Below are positions 1-7,766 of a stretch of 12,650 bases of DNA, piece by piece. The translations under genes were made by a program, and so were the position numbers. The first letter of the stretch is position 1; the number at the start of each line of letters is the position of its first letter. This DNA is from JBBRMY01 sp038230595 (GTDB lineage Bacteria > Bacteroidota > Ignavibacteria > Tepidaquicellales > Tepidaquicellaceae). The stretch spans positions 1-12,650 of the forward strand of contig JBBRMY010000075.1 of assembly GCA_038230595.1 (NCBI GenBank). Direction: 5' to 3'. Under the pieces are notes generated by a model. It had not been told where the DNA came from, made no database searches, and saw only the letters and a program-made list of their open reading frames with translations.

Positions 1-210
1 AAAGTTATGTTCCTTTTGAACAGAGCTGAGCTATCTTTTGAAAATGTCGGCGAAAAAAATGTGGAATGGTTTGATGCTCCTTTTGATATTGGAATGATGA
101 TCGAAGATGGTGTTTGCCTGGTTATTCACAGACAGGGAGAAGCCTGGAGATATTCAAGATTTATTTATGCAGAAGATGAGTTAAAGATGATACAAGACGA
201 AACAAATTAG
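1..210 (+). CDS. C-terminal part of an unrecognised protein (5' end outside the window)
   Basis: The reading frame is already open at base 1 (AAA GTT ATG...) and ends at TAG 208-210, so the visible 69 codons are most likely the tail of a longer gene and the ATG at base 7 is probably internal. The visible part is soluble and acidic, with aromatic-rich stretches (VEWFDAPFDIG near the middle, then GEAWRYSRFIYAEDELK) and no signal peptide, membrane segment or cysteine pair. I do not recognise the family and propose no function. A strong terminator follows 25 nt after the stop, so this is the last gene of its transcript, and it converges on the glycan genes to the right. If the ATG at base 7 were the true start, the product would be only 67 residues. 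Confidence 0.6.
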   Translation, partial: KVMFLLNRAELSFENVGEKNVEWFDAPFDIGMMIEDGVCLVIHRQGEAWRYSRFIYAEDELKMIQDETN

Positions 211-235
211 TTCTTACACAAATAATTTTAATTAC

Positions 236-268
236 AAACCTGACTGGAGCTACCATTCAGGTTTTTTT
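236..268 (+). terminator. Rho-independent terminator after the partial plus-strand gene
   Basis: AAACCTGA (236-243) pairs perfectly with TCAGGTTT (257-264). After one C/T mismatch, TGG (245-247) pairs with CCA (253-255) around the loop AGCTA. A run of seven T (262-268) overlaps the end of the stem, as expected for plus-strand termination. Read on the minus strand, the stem is followed only by a weak TTTGTAATT tract, so it is at best a poor terminator for the converging glycan genes, whose last stop codon is at 285-287. Confidence 0.85.
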
Positions 269-284
269 ATATCCTGAATTAAAA

Positions 285-1349
285 CTATATAATTTTATTT
301 TTCTCGTAATATTTCATTAGCTGCTTATTTACCGATTCGAATGAATGATATTTTTCTACCCAGCTTCTTCCTTTTTTTGAAAGCTCTGTTAGCTTTTCCC
401 TCTTATTAATTAATTCCAGCAGGTCATTATATAATGTATCAATTGTTGAGCAAATGAAGGGATTTTCTTTTATGAAATGCAGGTAGTCTTCGCTGAACTC
501 AGTAGCAGTCGGTATCCCCATTGCAAGATTCTCGATCGAATTCTTTCCGTACCCGCTTCCTCCTGAAACTCCACCAACCTGATCTATAGCGATACTACAA
601 GTTTGCTTTATTTCAAGTAATTCCTTCCTGTGAATATTTTCTTTCAGAAGAAATTCAAAATCTGCAGCTTTTTTTAATTCTTCTATTACTTTAATTATCT
701 TATCTGTTCCTTTATATGCACGGTTTGTCGGAGAATGAATAATTCTGATCTTTTGCAGATCAGGAGTTTTAAAACTTAACTGCGAGATATCGAAAGGAAA
801 GAATAAATAATTTATTCCTTTATAAAGTGATAAATGATCAAACTCTACTGTTAAATTAAGATCGGATATTTCATCAAGTTCTTTAAAAATGCCTCGTGTT
901 CTCAGGTCACTTCCAAAATAACAGCATACAATTTTCTTTTTTCTTTCCTTCAGTTGTTTTGCAAAACTAACATTCCGGAAAAGATCTGCGCCTCCGTCAA
1001 AATGATATATATCATAACTAAAGAGATCGTACTCCTCAATTATTTCGTTGATCTTTTTTTTGTTAAGCCGGTCTCTTATCTTGAAATAATAATCTTCAGC
1101 AATATTCTTAGGCTTAATATATTTCAGTTCAGGTTTATCCGCTAGTGTATTTGAAAGCTTTTTAGCTCTCCATTTTTTGGCAAGTTCGCTTGCCGGGAGC
1201 TTTAATCCAATACTTATATCCTCTTCAAAATCGAGCGTATTCTTAAAGATCGTAATTAGATGGGAAGTGTGACCTGCTGCCCTTTGCATTTTTACAAAAT
1301 CCATAGGCATTCCTGCAGTGTTTTGAGGAGCAATATGAAGAATTTTCAT
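285..1349 (-). CDS. GT-B fold glycosyltransferase (GT4-like)
   Basis: This 354-residue protein probably transfers a sugar from a nucleotide donor to a glycan acceptor in the cytoplasm. It has the two-domain GT-B layout. The N-terminus is Rossmann-like (MKILHIAPQNTAGMP, then a helix and AGHTSHLITI). The donor-binding C-terminal half has IIHSPTNRAYKGTDKII and then, at about residues 256-284, a DQ..G...GYGKNSIENLAMGIPTA block. E273 sits where the second Glu of the GT4 E-x7-E motif falls. The first Glu position is Ser/Gly, as in GT-B relatives with a GxYG sequence there. No signal peptide or membrane segment is seen. The ATG at 1347-1349 shares one base with the upstream stop (TGATG), which implies translational coupling to the amidohydrolase. 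It is the last gene of the glycan cassette. Donor and acceptor cannot be read from sequence. Confidence 0.85.
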   Translation of the reverse strand: MKILHIAPQNTAGMPMDFVKMQRAAGHTSHLITIFKNTLDFEEDISIGLKLPASELAKKWRAKKLSNTLADKPELKYIKPKNIAEDYYFKIRDRLNKKKINEIIEEYDLFSYDIYHFDGGADLFRNVSFAKQLKERKKKIVCCYFGSDLRTRGIFKELDEISDLNLTVEFDHLSLYKGINYLFFPFDISQLSFKTPDLQKIRIIHSPTNRAYKGTDKIIKVIEELKKAADFEFLLKENIHRKELLEIKQTCSIAIDQVGGVSGGSGYGKNSIENLAMGIPTATEFSEDYLHFIKENPFICSTIDTLYNDLLELINKREKLTELSKKGRSWVEKYHSFESVNKQLMKYYEKNKII

Positions 1350-2083
1350 CAGCTTTTATTAATAAGCCTGAGAATATTTCCGGAAAAAATTAATTCCTTT
1401 TCCGCTTCACTAATTTTTAACCTGTCAATGATAGGGATATAAGTAGCAGGCAATCCAAGATTGTAATCGCTTCCGAATATAACTTTCTGTGGACTTACTT
1501 TTTTAACAAGCTCATTTACAAAATAGAACTCTCTTATCGATTCTGTACCGAGATATACATTTTTATATTCAGGCGAAATGACTTCTTCTGCGCACTCCAT
1601 AAAAATATTCGGCTGGTCTCCTCCGAGATGAGCTAAAATTAATTTCAGATCAGGAAATTTTTTTGCAGACTGTAAGCAAAGTTCATATCCTGCCATTTCT
1701 TTCCACCTACCGCAATGAACTACAACCGGAATATTTTTTTGTGATGCAAGATCAAGATATTTCTGATAACTCTCATCAGTAATCTTCTTTCTTTGAATGG
1801 AAGGGTGTATTTTAAAGCAGGAGATTCCATTTATATTTTCCTGAAGAAAATTATCAAGATCAGTATCAGCAGGATCGATCCATGCATTGTAATAGAATTT
1901 ATAGTCTGACTTTCTTAACCCTTCAAACAATTCTCTGTTTGAAGTTTTATCAGTAGGCATAGCAACTGCTTCATCAACTCCGGATCGCTTTAATTCCTCA
2001 ACAGCTTCTTCGATTGTTGAACTGTAACTGCGAAACATCTCGCTCCATTGTCCGATATGAATATGCGCATCAATAATTTTCAT
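1349..2083 (-). CDS. Amidohydrolase-superfamily metal-dependent hydrolase (Amidohydro_2 type)
   Basis: This 244-residue protein looks like a compact TIM-barrel amidohydrolase of the ACMSD/decarboxylase-like Amidohydro_2 group. Candidate metal ligands are in the expected order: H7 and H9 (DAHIH at strand 1), H122 (VVVHCG), H151 (LILAHLGG) and D205 (VIFGSDYN). FKIHPS near residue 90 is also typical. It has no signal peptide, so it acts in the cytoplasm. At 244 residues it is short for the superfamily, yet it runs cleanly from HxH to the final Asp, so it does not look truncated. It starts with ATG 8 nt after the nucleotide-sugar enzyme, and its stop overlaps the start of the GT-B gene by one base. 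That position suggests hydrolysis, deacylation, decarboxylation or epimerisation of a glycan precursor. This is inference, and the substrate is unknown. Superfamily assignment is solid; the precise role is not. Confidence 0.85.
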   Translation of the reverse strand: MKIIDAHIHIGQWSEMFRSYSSTIEEAVEELKRSGVDEAVAMPTDKTSNRELFEGLRKSDYKFYYNAWIDPADTDLDNFLQENINGISCFKIHPSIQRKKITDESYQKYLDLASQKNIPVVVHCGRWKEMAGYELCLQSAKKFPDLKLILAHLGGDQPNIFMECAEEVISPEYKNVYLGTESIREFYFVNELVKKVSPQKVIFGSDYNLGLPATYIPIIDRLKISEAEKELIFSGNILRLINKS

Positions 2084-2091
2084 ATAAATTC

Positions 2092-3051
2092 TTAAGCGTT
2101 ATTTTTATACCATTCAAATGTTCTTTTAATACCCTCGTTAAGATCTACTAAAGGTTTAAAATCAAGTATTCTCTCTGCTTTTTCAATACTTGGAATTCGA
2201 AGCTCAACATCAACATAATTTTTTGGAACATATTTTATTTTAGACTTAGATCCTGTAATATTTACTATTTTTTCAGCAAGAGATGAGATCGTAACAGTAC
2301 CTTTGGGGTTTCCTATGTTAAATATTTCTCCAACAGCACTTTTATTAGTAAGACAAAGCAATACTCCATTGATCATATCTTCAATATAGCACCATGACCT
2401 GATCTGATCACCGTCTCCATGTATTTCAATATCTGTACCTTTGACTGCATGCTTCATAAAGACCTGTATAGCGCCCTCTCCGACCTGACCGGGACCAAAT
2501 ATGTTAAAAGGTCTAATAGTTACTGTTGGATAGCCTCTTTCCTTGTAATAGCTGTGTACTAGATGCTCGCCAGCTACTTTGCCAATTGAATAAGTCCATC
2601 TTGCTTCTCCAACCGGTGCAAGGTTGGTATTGGAAAGCTCAGTCGACTTATATGCATAAGAGCCTAAAACTTCGCTCGTAGAAAAATCGAGAAATCTTTC
2701 TAGAGACGAAGAAGTTTTATCAAGAGCTTTTAAAATATTAAATGTACCGTTGATATTTATTTCAAGAGTATTGATCGGGCTTTTTATAACAGTATCTATT
2801 CCTGCTATCGCAGCCATATGCACTACTATTTGCGGATTAAATTCGTTTGCTGTTTTAGTTAATTTTTCCAGATCAAGAATATCCCCTTTTACAACTTTTA
2901 AATTTGAAGAAGTTATGTTCTTGTATTTTAATGAATCACGCGAGAAGTTATCGTAAATAACAATTTCATTTTTATCTATCAGGTTTGCTGTTAGAGTGCT
3001 TCCTATAAAGCCTGCTCCGCCGGTAAGTAATATTCGCTTATTTTCTATCAA
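2092..3051 (-). CDS. NAD-dependent nucleotide-sugar epimerase/dehydratase (extended SDR)
   Basis: This 319-residue extended short-chain dehydrogenase acts on nucleotide sugars in the cytoplasm. The NAD-binding loop GGAGFIG is at residues 11-17, with D34 after strand 2 and GD at 56-57. The HMAA block is at 78-81 and the catalytic YxxxK at Y154/K158. The substrate half begins with RPFNIFGPG (180-188) and includes RSWCYIEDM. The active-site strand reads STSEVLG (124-130). A Glu after Ser/Thr is seen in UDP-glucuronate decarboxylases and 4,6-dehydratases, whereas simple 4-epimerases usually have SSxxVYG, so a dehydratase or decarboxylase is at least as likely as an epimerase. The start is TTG (3049-3051). 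The preceding in-frame codon is the stop TAA and no ATG precedes the nucleotide-binding loop, so TTG is effectively forced. It lies 9 nt after the acyltransferase gene in the same operon. Confidence 0.9.
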   Translation of the reverse strand: MIENKRILLTGGAGFIGSTLTANLIDKNEIVIYDNFSRDSLKYKNITSSNLKVVKGDILDLEKLTKTANEFNPQIVVHMAAIAGIDTVIKSPINTLEININGTFNILKALDKTSSSLERFLDFSTSEVLGSYAYKSTELSNTNLAPVGEARWTYSIGKVAGEHLVHSYYKERGYPTVTIRPFNIFGPGQVGEGAIQVFMKHAVKGTDIEIHGDGDQIRSWCYIEDMINGVLLCLTNKSAVGEIFNIGNPKGTVTISSLAEKIVNITGSKSKIKYVPKNYVDVELRIPSIEKAERILDFKPLVDLNEGIKRTFEWYKNNA

Positions 3052-3060
3052 TTATTTTTA

Positions 3061-4029
3061 TTATAAATTTACTTCAAAAGTATTTCTGAGAAATCCATTG
3101 GCAAGGAAGCGCTTCTTGAATGTAAAGACACCTTCAAGCAGCTGATTATTAATATCCGACGTGCCAATATCATAATAATTAAAACTGTTCTGCTTGCTCC
3201 ACTCAATTGATTTATATAATATATATTCAGAGACGTTATCTTTTTGATATTCCTTATCCGCTGCCAGATAAAAATTCAAAACTATATTCTTATTAATTAT
3301 AAAAAGAACGCAAATGGCAATTATCCTGTTAGATATCTTTGCGATCATAAAAATTACATTATCCGGAAGATTATTTTTAAGCCACATTAATTCTTCTTTA
3401 GAATGAGTAGGCTTGACATTTTTTAATGCCCGGTCTTTTACTAACAGGTCATAGAATTCCGAGAAGTTATCATCAGTAACAGGCTTTTCCAAAACACTTA
3501 TCTCAACTGATGCATTTTTAATAGCCCGCCTTCTTGCATTAGGGATCTTAGCAAAATCAAATTCTTTAAGACTAACAATATTTGTGATCGAGCTCCTGAT
3601 ATTATTATATCCGCATTGCAATAAAGCATAGTCCCCTTCCTGGTCAGGGTTTACACTATATAGGAAAGGAACGCATCTTAAAATTACTTTTGAGAACCCA
3701 TTCACTTTTAAATATGAATTGAATACACGTATGATCTTTATATAATCTATCAGATTTGTCCGGTACTTCCATAGGAATCCTCCAAAACTTACTCCCGCAC
3801 TTGAAAGAAATATTTTTTTTCCGTCTTCGTGTATTTCACACCCATTAATTATTGAAAGTATCTTTGGTGTCTCAGATTCTTTAATTTTTATATGATGCCA
3901 TATAATATTTTTATCAAATACATCATTATATTTTATAAAATTATGATCGTAGAATAAATTATACTGATTTCTTAGAAATTCTTTCCAGTCAACATCAGTT
4001 TCAATATTACATTTTACAGCTTCGATCAT
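3061..4029 (-). CDS. FemAB/GNAT-like acyltransferase (Acetyltransf_6 type)
   Basis: This 322-residue soluble protein resembles the FemAB-like double-GNAT enzymes that transfer acyl or aminoacyl groups, often found in exopolysaccharide and peptidoglycan loci. The N-terminal half (about 1-160) resembles a first GNAT-like lobe. The basic stretch NARRRAIKNA (164-173) starts the second lobe. Typical features follow: the helix ENFYDLL-type segment near 187-197, strands VIFMIAKI and IIAICVLFII (225-247), and the C-terminal signature YYDIGTSD (285-292) followed by GVFTFKKRF (300-308). No signal peptide or membrane segment is seen. Its ATG is 3 nt after the stop of the membrane glycosyltransferase. 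The likely job is N- or O-acylation of a sugar or an attached amino group in the glycan made by this cassette. That is inference; acyl donor and acceptor are unknown. Family-level confidence is good. Confidence 0.75.
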   Translation of the reverse strand: MIEAVKCNIETDVDWKEFLRNQYNLFYDHNFIKYNDVFDKNIIWHHIKIKESETPKILSIINGCEIHEDGKKIFLSSAGVSFGGFLWKYRTNLIDYIKIIRVFNSYLKVNGFSKVILRCVPFLYSVNPDQEGDYALLQCGYNNIRSSITNIVSLKEFDFAKIPNARRRAIKNASVEISVLEKPVTDDNFSEFYDLLVKDRALKNVKPTHSKEELMWLKNNLPDNVIFMIAKISNRIIAICVLFIINKNIVLNFYLAADKEYQKDNVSEYILYKSIEWSKQNSFNYYDIGTSDINNQLLEGVFTFKKRFLANGFLRNTFEVNL

Positions 4030-4032
4030 AAA

Positions 4033-5715
4033 TTATTTTTTAATATAAAGCTCATACCCCGGGGCTGTTATTGCCGGTTTTTCCTCACCCATAAATAGCT
4101 TTGAATCAATGTAGGTTCCTCTGTTAATTCCATCTTTCTCAATTAAGATCGCTGAATTACTTTCAACAGATGAAACTACAGACCTTATAGAATCGGCGTT
4201 TGAATTTCCGTTCACATAACTATATTTAATATCACTTTTGTTCCAGCCCTGATCAATACCGGAAAAGTAATAACTGAATTGAGGGTTCCTGTCTTTTTTC
4301 AATCCAATATATACAATTTTCTTAATGTTCTTAACCAGAATTTCATTTTTGATACCAGATAAAATGAAACTGTTTTCCCATTTAGGCTTATTTATCAAAT
4401 AAGAAAGTCCGGAGATTATAAAAGTTAAAGAAATAAGGCTGACAAGAAATTTACCGGGCTCCAGCTTCTTTATTGCATATAAATATATAAAATATATTAT
4501 AGCAGTTATAATCAGTAATAAACCCACAAGTAAAATTAAATTTACTGTATTCCCCAAAATAAACATCCTTCCGGCATCCCGGTAATATTCTGTAGAGTAC
4601 CAGACTAAATTTATTGCTAAAAGTGCAGACAGATATTTTTTATTCTTCGATAAAAAATCTGAGTCAAAAAGTATCAGAGAAGGGATAATAAAGCATGCCG
4701 GCAATAAAATTAAAAAGGTATAACTTTCCAGCTTTGTCCTGAATAATGTTAATATTGTAAGACCCGTAAGAAACCATATATCTAAAAACTTAGTATAGAT
4801 ATTTAATTTTTTGAAATTACGCAGATCATAGAATAATTTGATGGCAAGGATGACCCCAAATGGAATTATAGTTAAAAAATAATTTATATGAAATAATGGT
4901 CCGGAATTTTTGGTATTCTGATCCACCCCTTCTGTTGCTCTTTTATAAATATGATAATTAAAAAAGTATTCAATGAATTCATTGCCGTATTTCACAACCA
5001 TGTAAATATGCCAGGGAGCAGCTATGAGTATACCAATTCCCGTAATAATGGCAACGTCTTTAAAGCGGAGCCTATCCCTCGATAAAATGTAAAATAGAAA
5101 TATAACAATTGGGATAAATATGCCGACTAATATTTTAACCATCAAACAGAGACCGAATAAGATGCCGGTAAAATAAAGATGTTTCATTTTTTTATCTTTC
5201 AGATATAATATAAAAAAATAAAACGCTGTTACTATAAAAAATGTGTATGGAACATCAAACTGAAATCTTTGAGAAAATACATGGAAAATAATATTTCCTG
5301 AAAAGATCATAGCACCAAGCGAACCGAATAACGCAGGCAGCTTCTGATCTTTTACTTTATCGGCTTTACTTATAAGATAATACAATTCAATGCCGGTAAG
5401 GTATATCATTAAAAGGCAAAGGATCCCAAAAATGAAAACGACCAGTTTGAAAACGTAAGCATGATCTCCGAGTATTGAAGTAAACAAGTAACCTGTCCAG
5501 ATAAGAAGAGGTGGGTGAGACCCTGAATAAAAGTGTTCTATAGAATGACTGCTCTGGTCGAAAAAATCACCGAATGTAGAAATTGAATTAACTCTCTGTG
5601 CATACATTCCTTCATCCCAGGGCTGAATGTCATCGGTAAAAATACCAGGAAGCTTCAGTACAATAATGAATGCAATTAATAGTATGAAAAATAAATGAGG
5701 CTTATTTTTATACAT
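4033..5715 (-). CDS. PMT/ArnT-type GT-C membrane glycosyltransferase
   Basis: This 560-residue integral membrane protein probably transfers a sugar from a polyprenyl-phosphate carrier on the periplasmic face of the inner membrane. The first membrane segment (about 7-26) is followed by an outside loop with DDIQPWDEGMYAQ. D34-E35 is the acidic pair typical of PMT/ArnT enzymes. HPPLLIWTGYLF follows, another family mark. About ten further hydrophobic segments run to about residue 440. The last 115 or so residues are soluble and probably periplasmic. It is first in the five-gene cassette, with ATG at 5713-5715 and no Shine-Dalgarno. The 96-nt gap before it may hold a promoter. Possible acceptors are lipid A, a glycan or a protein. 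No Ser/Thr-rich target is visible nearby, and I would not name it arnT because no aminoarabinose genes accompany it. Confidence 0.85.
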   Translation of the reverse strand: MYKNKPHLFFILLIAFIIVLKLPGIFTDDIQPWDEGMYAQRVNSISTFGDFFDQSSHSIEHFYSGSHPPLLIWTGYLFTSILGDHAYVFKLVVFIFGILCLLMIYLTGIELYYLISKADKVKDQKLPALFGSLGAMIFSGNIIFHVFSQRFQFDVPYTFFIVTAFYFFILYLKDKKMKHLYFTGILFGLCLMVKILVGIFIPIVIFLFYILSRDRLRFKDVAIITGIGILIAAPWHIYMVVKYGNEFIEYFFNYHIYKRATEGVDQNTKNSGPLFHINYFLTIIPFGVILAIKLFYDLRNFKKLNIYTKFLDIWFLTGLTILTLFRTKLESYTFLILLPACFIIPSLILFDSDFLSKNKKYLSALLAINLVWYSTEYYRDAGRMFILGNTVNLILLVGLLLIITAIIYFIYLYAIKKLEPGKFLVSLISLTFIISGLSYLINKPKWENSFILSGIKNEILVKNIKKIVYIGLKKDRNPQFSYYFSGIDQGWNKSDIKYSYVNGNSNADSIRSVVSSVESNSAILIEKDGINRGTYIDSKLFMGEEKPAITAPGYELYIKK

Positions 5716-5778
5716 ATTATTATGTGGTAAAAAAATTACTTAAATATTTTGAAGAGTAAAAGTGGAAATATTATTCGG

Positions 5779-5808
5779 TATTTATTCTGAAGAAAGTACC
5801 TGTGTCAG
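5779..5808 (-). promoter_or_regulatory. Weak candidate promoter for the glycan cassette
   Basis: On the minus strand CTGACA (5808-5803) is followed after 18 nt by TAAATA (5784-5779), about 60 nt upstream of the membrane glycosyltransferase ATG. The -35 differs from consensus by one base, but the -10 matches only three of six positions. No terminator separates the cassette from the PorV-like gene ending at 5812, so readthrough from the upstream operon is equally possible. The rest of the 96-nt gap is plain AT-rich sequence. Confidence 0.2.
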
Positions 5809-5811
5809 ATA

Positions 5812-6717
5812 TCAAAATACAAGGCTCAGTGAAAATGAATTTGAATTTCCGAACTGATTTTTATAAGGTACAAATGCATAATCAACATTTATGCTTTTAT
5901 ATTTAAGACCAATGCCTGTGGAAAATCCCTTGGTTTCATAGGAAGTCTGATATCCGGCTCGTAAAAAAACTATATCTTTAAATCCAATTTCTCCGCCTGT
6001 ATTTATATGGAATATACCACCATCAAGAACTTTGTAGCCATCAAGGCCTACCATATAAGTAATGCTTCCTTTTTGATTTCTGTAACCTGTTCCGAATCTT
6101 ATTGAAGTTGGCAGAACTGTTTCAGTATTTTTTAAAGCAGTTATGCTTCCGAGATTTGCAACTGCAAAAGAAAGATCGAATTTTCCAAAAGTAATATCAG
6201 TTCCGAGATCAAATGCCATACCTGATGATTCATCTACATATATTTTTTCATAAAGAAGCTTTGTAGTTAAGCCAAGTTTAATTTTTTTACTGAGTTTGTA
6301 AGCAAGTGAAAGACCAATTGACAGATTCTTTGCATTGAATGTTTCTATCACCTGACCTGGCGCATTCCTGACTTCAATATTATTTATTGATGATGCAATA
6401 ATTCCGAAACCTAATGCAAACTTTTCATAGGCGATCTTTGAGGCTATGAAATCATTTGTTACATCCTGAACTGATGCGCTGTGCATAAGCGTTACGCTGT
6501 TTTTTGGTCCGAATAATAATCTTGCTGGGTTATAGTAAACAGAAGCGGCATCTTCATTAAGTGAAGATGTTTCTCCCATAGCGATCTGCCTCGCACCAAC
6601 GCCATTTTTTAAAAAAGCCAGCCCTGTATTTGCAGCTCCGTCATTTTGAGCAAAAATTCCTGTTGAAGTGAAAGATAAAATTAATAATATGAATAATTTT
6701 CGTACCGTCATGTTCAT
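5812..6717 (-). CDS. PorV/PorQ-family outer-membrane beta-barrel protein (second copy)
   Basis: This 301-residue protein resembles the FadL-like PorV/PorQ family of outer-membrane barrels. In type IX secretion, PorV carries cargo from the translocon to the sortase PorU. The signal peptide is residues 1-23 (basic VRK, long hydrophobic core, FA before Q24). The family block sits at the mature N-terminus: GVGARQIAMGE (39-49) and then DAASVYYNPARL (56-67). Alternating hydrophobic strands fill the rest, and the protein ends in Phe (SLSLVF), as outer-membrane barrels often do. Its ATG overlaps the upstream PorV-like stop as ATGA (6717-6714), showing tight coupling. A second in-frame ATG two codons later (6711-6709) is an alternative start. 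Whether it is the true PorV shuttle, a PorQ-like protein or another FCB paralogue cannot be decided from the sequence alone. Confidence 0.85.
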   Translation of the reverse strand: MNMTVRKLFILLILSFTSTGIFAQNDGAANTGLAFLKNGVGARQIAMGETSSLNEDAASVYYNPARLLFGPKNSVTLMHSASVQDVTNDFIASKIAYEKFALGFGIIASSINNIEVRNAPGQVIETFNAKNLSIGLSLAYKLSKKIKLGLTTKLLYEKIYVDESSGMAFDLGTDITFGKFDLSFAVANLGSITALKNTETVLPTSIRFGTGYRNQKGSITYMVGLDGYKVLDGGIFHINTGGEIGFKDIVFLRAGYQTSYETKGFSTGIGLKYKSINVDYAFVPYKNQFGNSNSFSLSLVF

Positions 6718-7745
6718 TTGAATTTAAATATTATTCCTAAATTTTGAATTGGATCTTTTGAATACGGCTCAAGCTGAAATGAATAATCAAATCCTAAAGA
6801 ATTTGATTGACTTATGGATTTCATAAATCCAAAACCTGCTGAAGGCTTCATATTCCCCGCAAAATCATCGCTTCCCGGATTAATTCTGTCAAGACCTGCT
6901 CTTAATGTGATCTGATCAGTAATGAAATATTCTCCCCCTAAGGAAAAGTAAAATTGATTTTTATTTTCAATTGCTATACCGGTTAATCTGTCTGTATACT
7001 TTGGTATTTTTTCAAAGTTCAATTGAGCAGATACAGATCCTTTGTCTTTTGGTAATTTCATTGTTGCTCCTGCTGACATTAAAAATGGAAATTTATCTTC
7101 TGTGGTATTTCCGTTACTTCCATAAAGCTGCGATGTATCCCACTTATACTTAGCATTCAGATCTCTTAAAGATATTCCAAAAGATAAATTATCTTTCGGA
7201 TTGAATACAGCACCAACGTCAAACGCAATAGAAGTAGTAGTAACTCCTGCGTAAAGCTTTGAATAATACATTTTAAAGCCTACACCCATTGAAAATTTTT
7301 CACTCAAAAGAAAGCTTGTTGCCAGGTAAAACTGATTTTCTGAAGTTGAAAGATTTCCTAAGCTTCCGCCATCATTATCTCTGCCATCAATATTATTTAC
7401 ACCTGAATTAATAACCGAAAAAGAAATTCCCGCTCCCCCGATAGATTGACCAGGTAACTTAAACTTTTTTGAAAATCCTAAGAAATTCAAATGTCTGTCA
7501 AGCGACAGGAATGTGTAGCCTACAGTTACAGCTCCTTTTTTCTGAAAAGCGGATAAGCTCGGATTATAATATCCGGATACATCAGTAAATATATTTGAGA
7601 CCATTGCGTTTCCCATGCTCATTCCTTTTGCTCCAAATCCTAATCTGGAAAAAGAACCGGCATTACTGCCTGTTTGAGCGCTTGCAAATGAAGATGCAAT
7701 GATTGATACAAACAAAAAGATCTTTATAATATTCTTTAATATCAT
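6714..7745 (-). CDS. PorV/PorQ-family outer-membrane beta-barrel protein (first copy)
   Basis: At 343 residues this is a longer relative of the following gene product. The signal peptide is residues 1-23 with an ASA-type site before Q24. The mature N-terminus carries the family block GFGAKGMSMGNAM (36-48) and then DVSGYYNPSLSAF (55-67). Amphipathic beta-strands with repeated aromatic residues continue to the C-terminus (NLGIIFKFK). Like its neighbour it should sit in the outer membrane. The ATG (7743-7745) is 21 nt after the Asp-box protein gene, with only a faint GAG purine stretch upstream. The two paralogues share the block but little else obvious, so they are old duplicates or separate acquisitions, not a recent tandem copy. 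Placement directly after a probable type IX cargo gene suggests a role in moving or holding that cargo (inference). Confidence 0.85.
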   Translation of the reverse strand: MILKNIIKIFLFVSIIASSFASAQTGSNAGSFSRLGFGAKGMSMGNAMVSNIFTDVSGYYNPSLSAFQKKGAVTVGYTFLSLDRHLNFLGFSKKFKLPGQSIGGAGISFSVINSGVNNIDGRDNDGGSLGNLSTSENQFYLATSFLLSEKFSMGVGFKMYYSKLYAGVTTTSIAFDVGAVFNPKDNLSFGISLRDLNAKYKWDTSQLYGSNGNTTEDKFPFLMSAGATMKLPKDKGSVSAQLNFEKIPKYTDRLTGIAIENKNQFYFSLGGEYFITDQITLRAGLDRINPGSDDFAGNMKPSAGFGFMKSISQSNSLGFDYSFQLEPYSKDPIQNLGIIFKFK

Positions 7746-7766
7746 TTTAATTATCTCATCTAAAAT

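Noticed and set aside
954..1442. Short plus-strand reading frames opposite the glycosyltransferase and amidohydrolase genes
   Set aside because: They are antisense to well-supported genes and have no recognisable motifs or ribosome binding sites.
4033..5715. arnT (aminoarabinose transfer to lipid A)
   Set aside because: The GT-C family fits, but no other aminoarabinose pathway gene is nearby, so the acceptor and sugar cannot be assigned.
5777..5800. Imperfect hairpin GGTA...TACC after the second PorV-like gene
   Set aside because: Pairing is interrupted on the minus strand and no T-run follows, so it is not a terminator.
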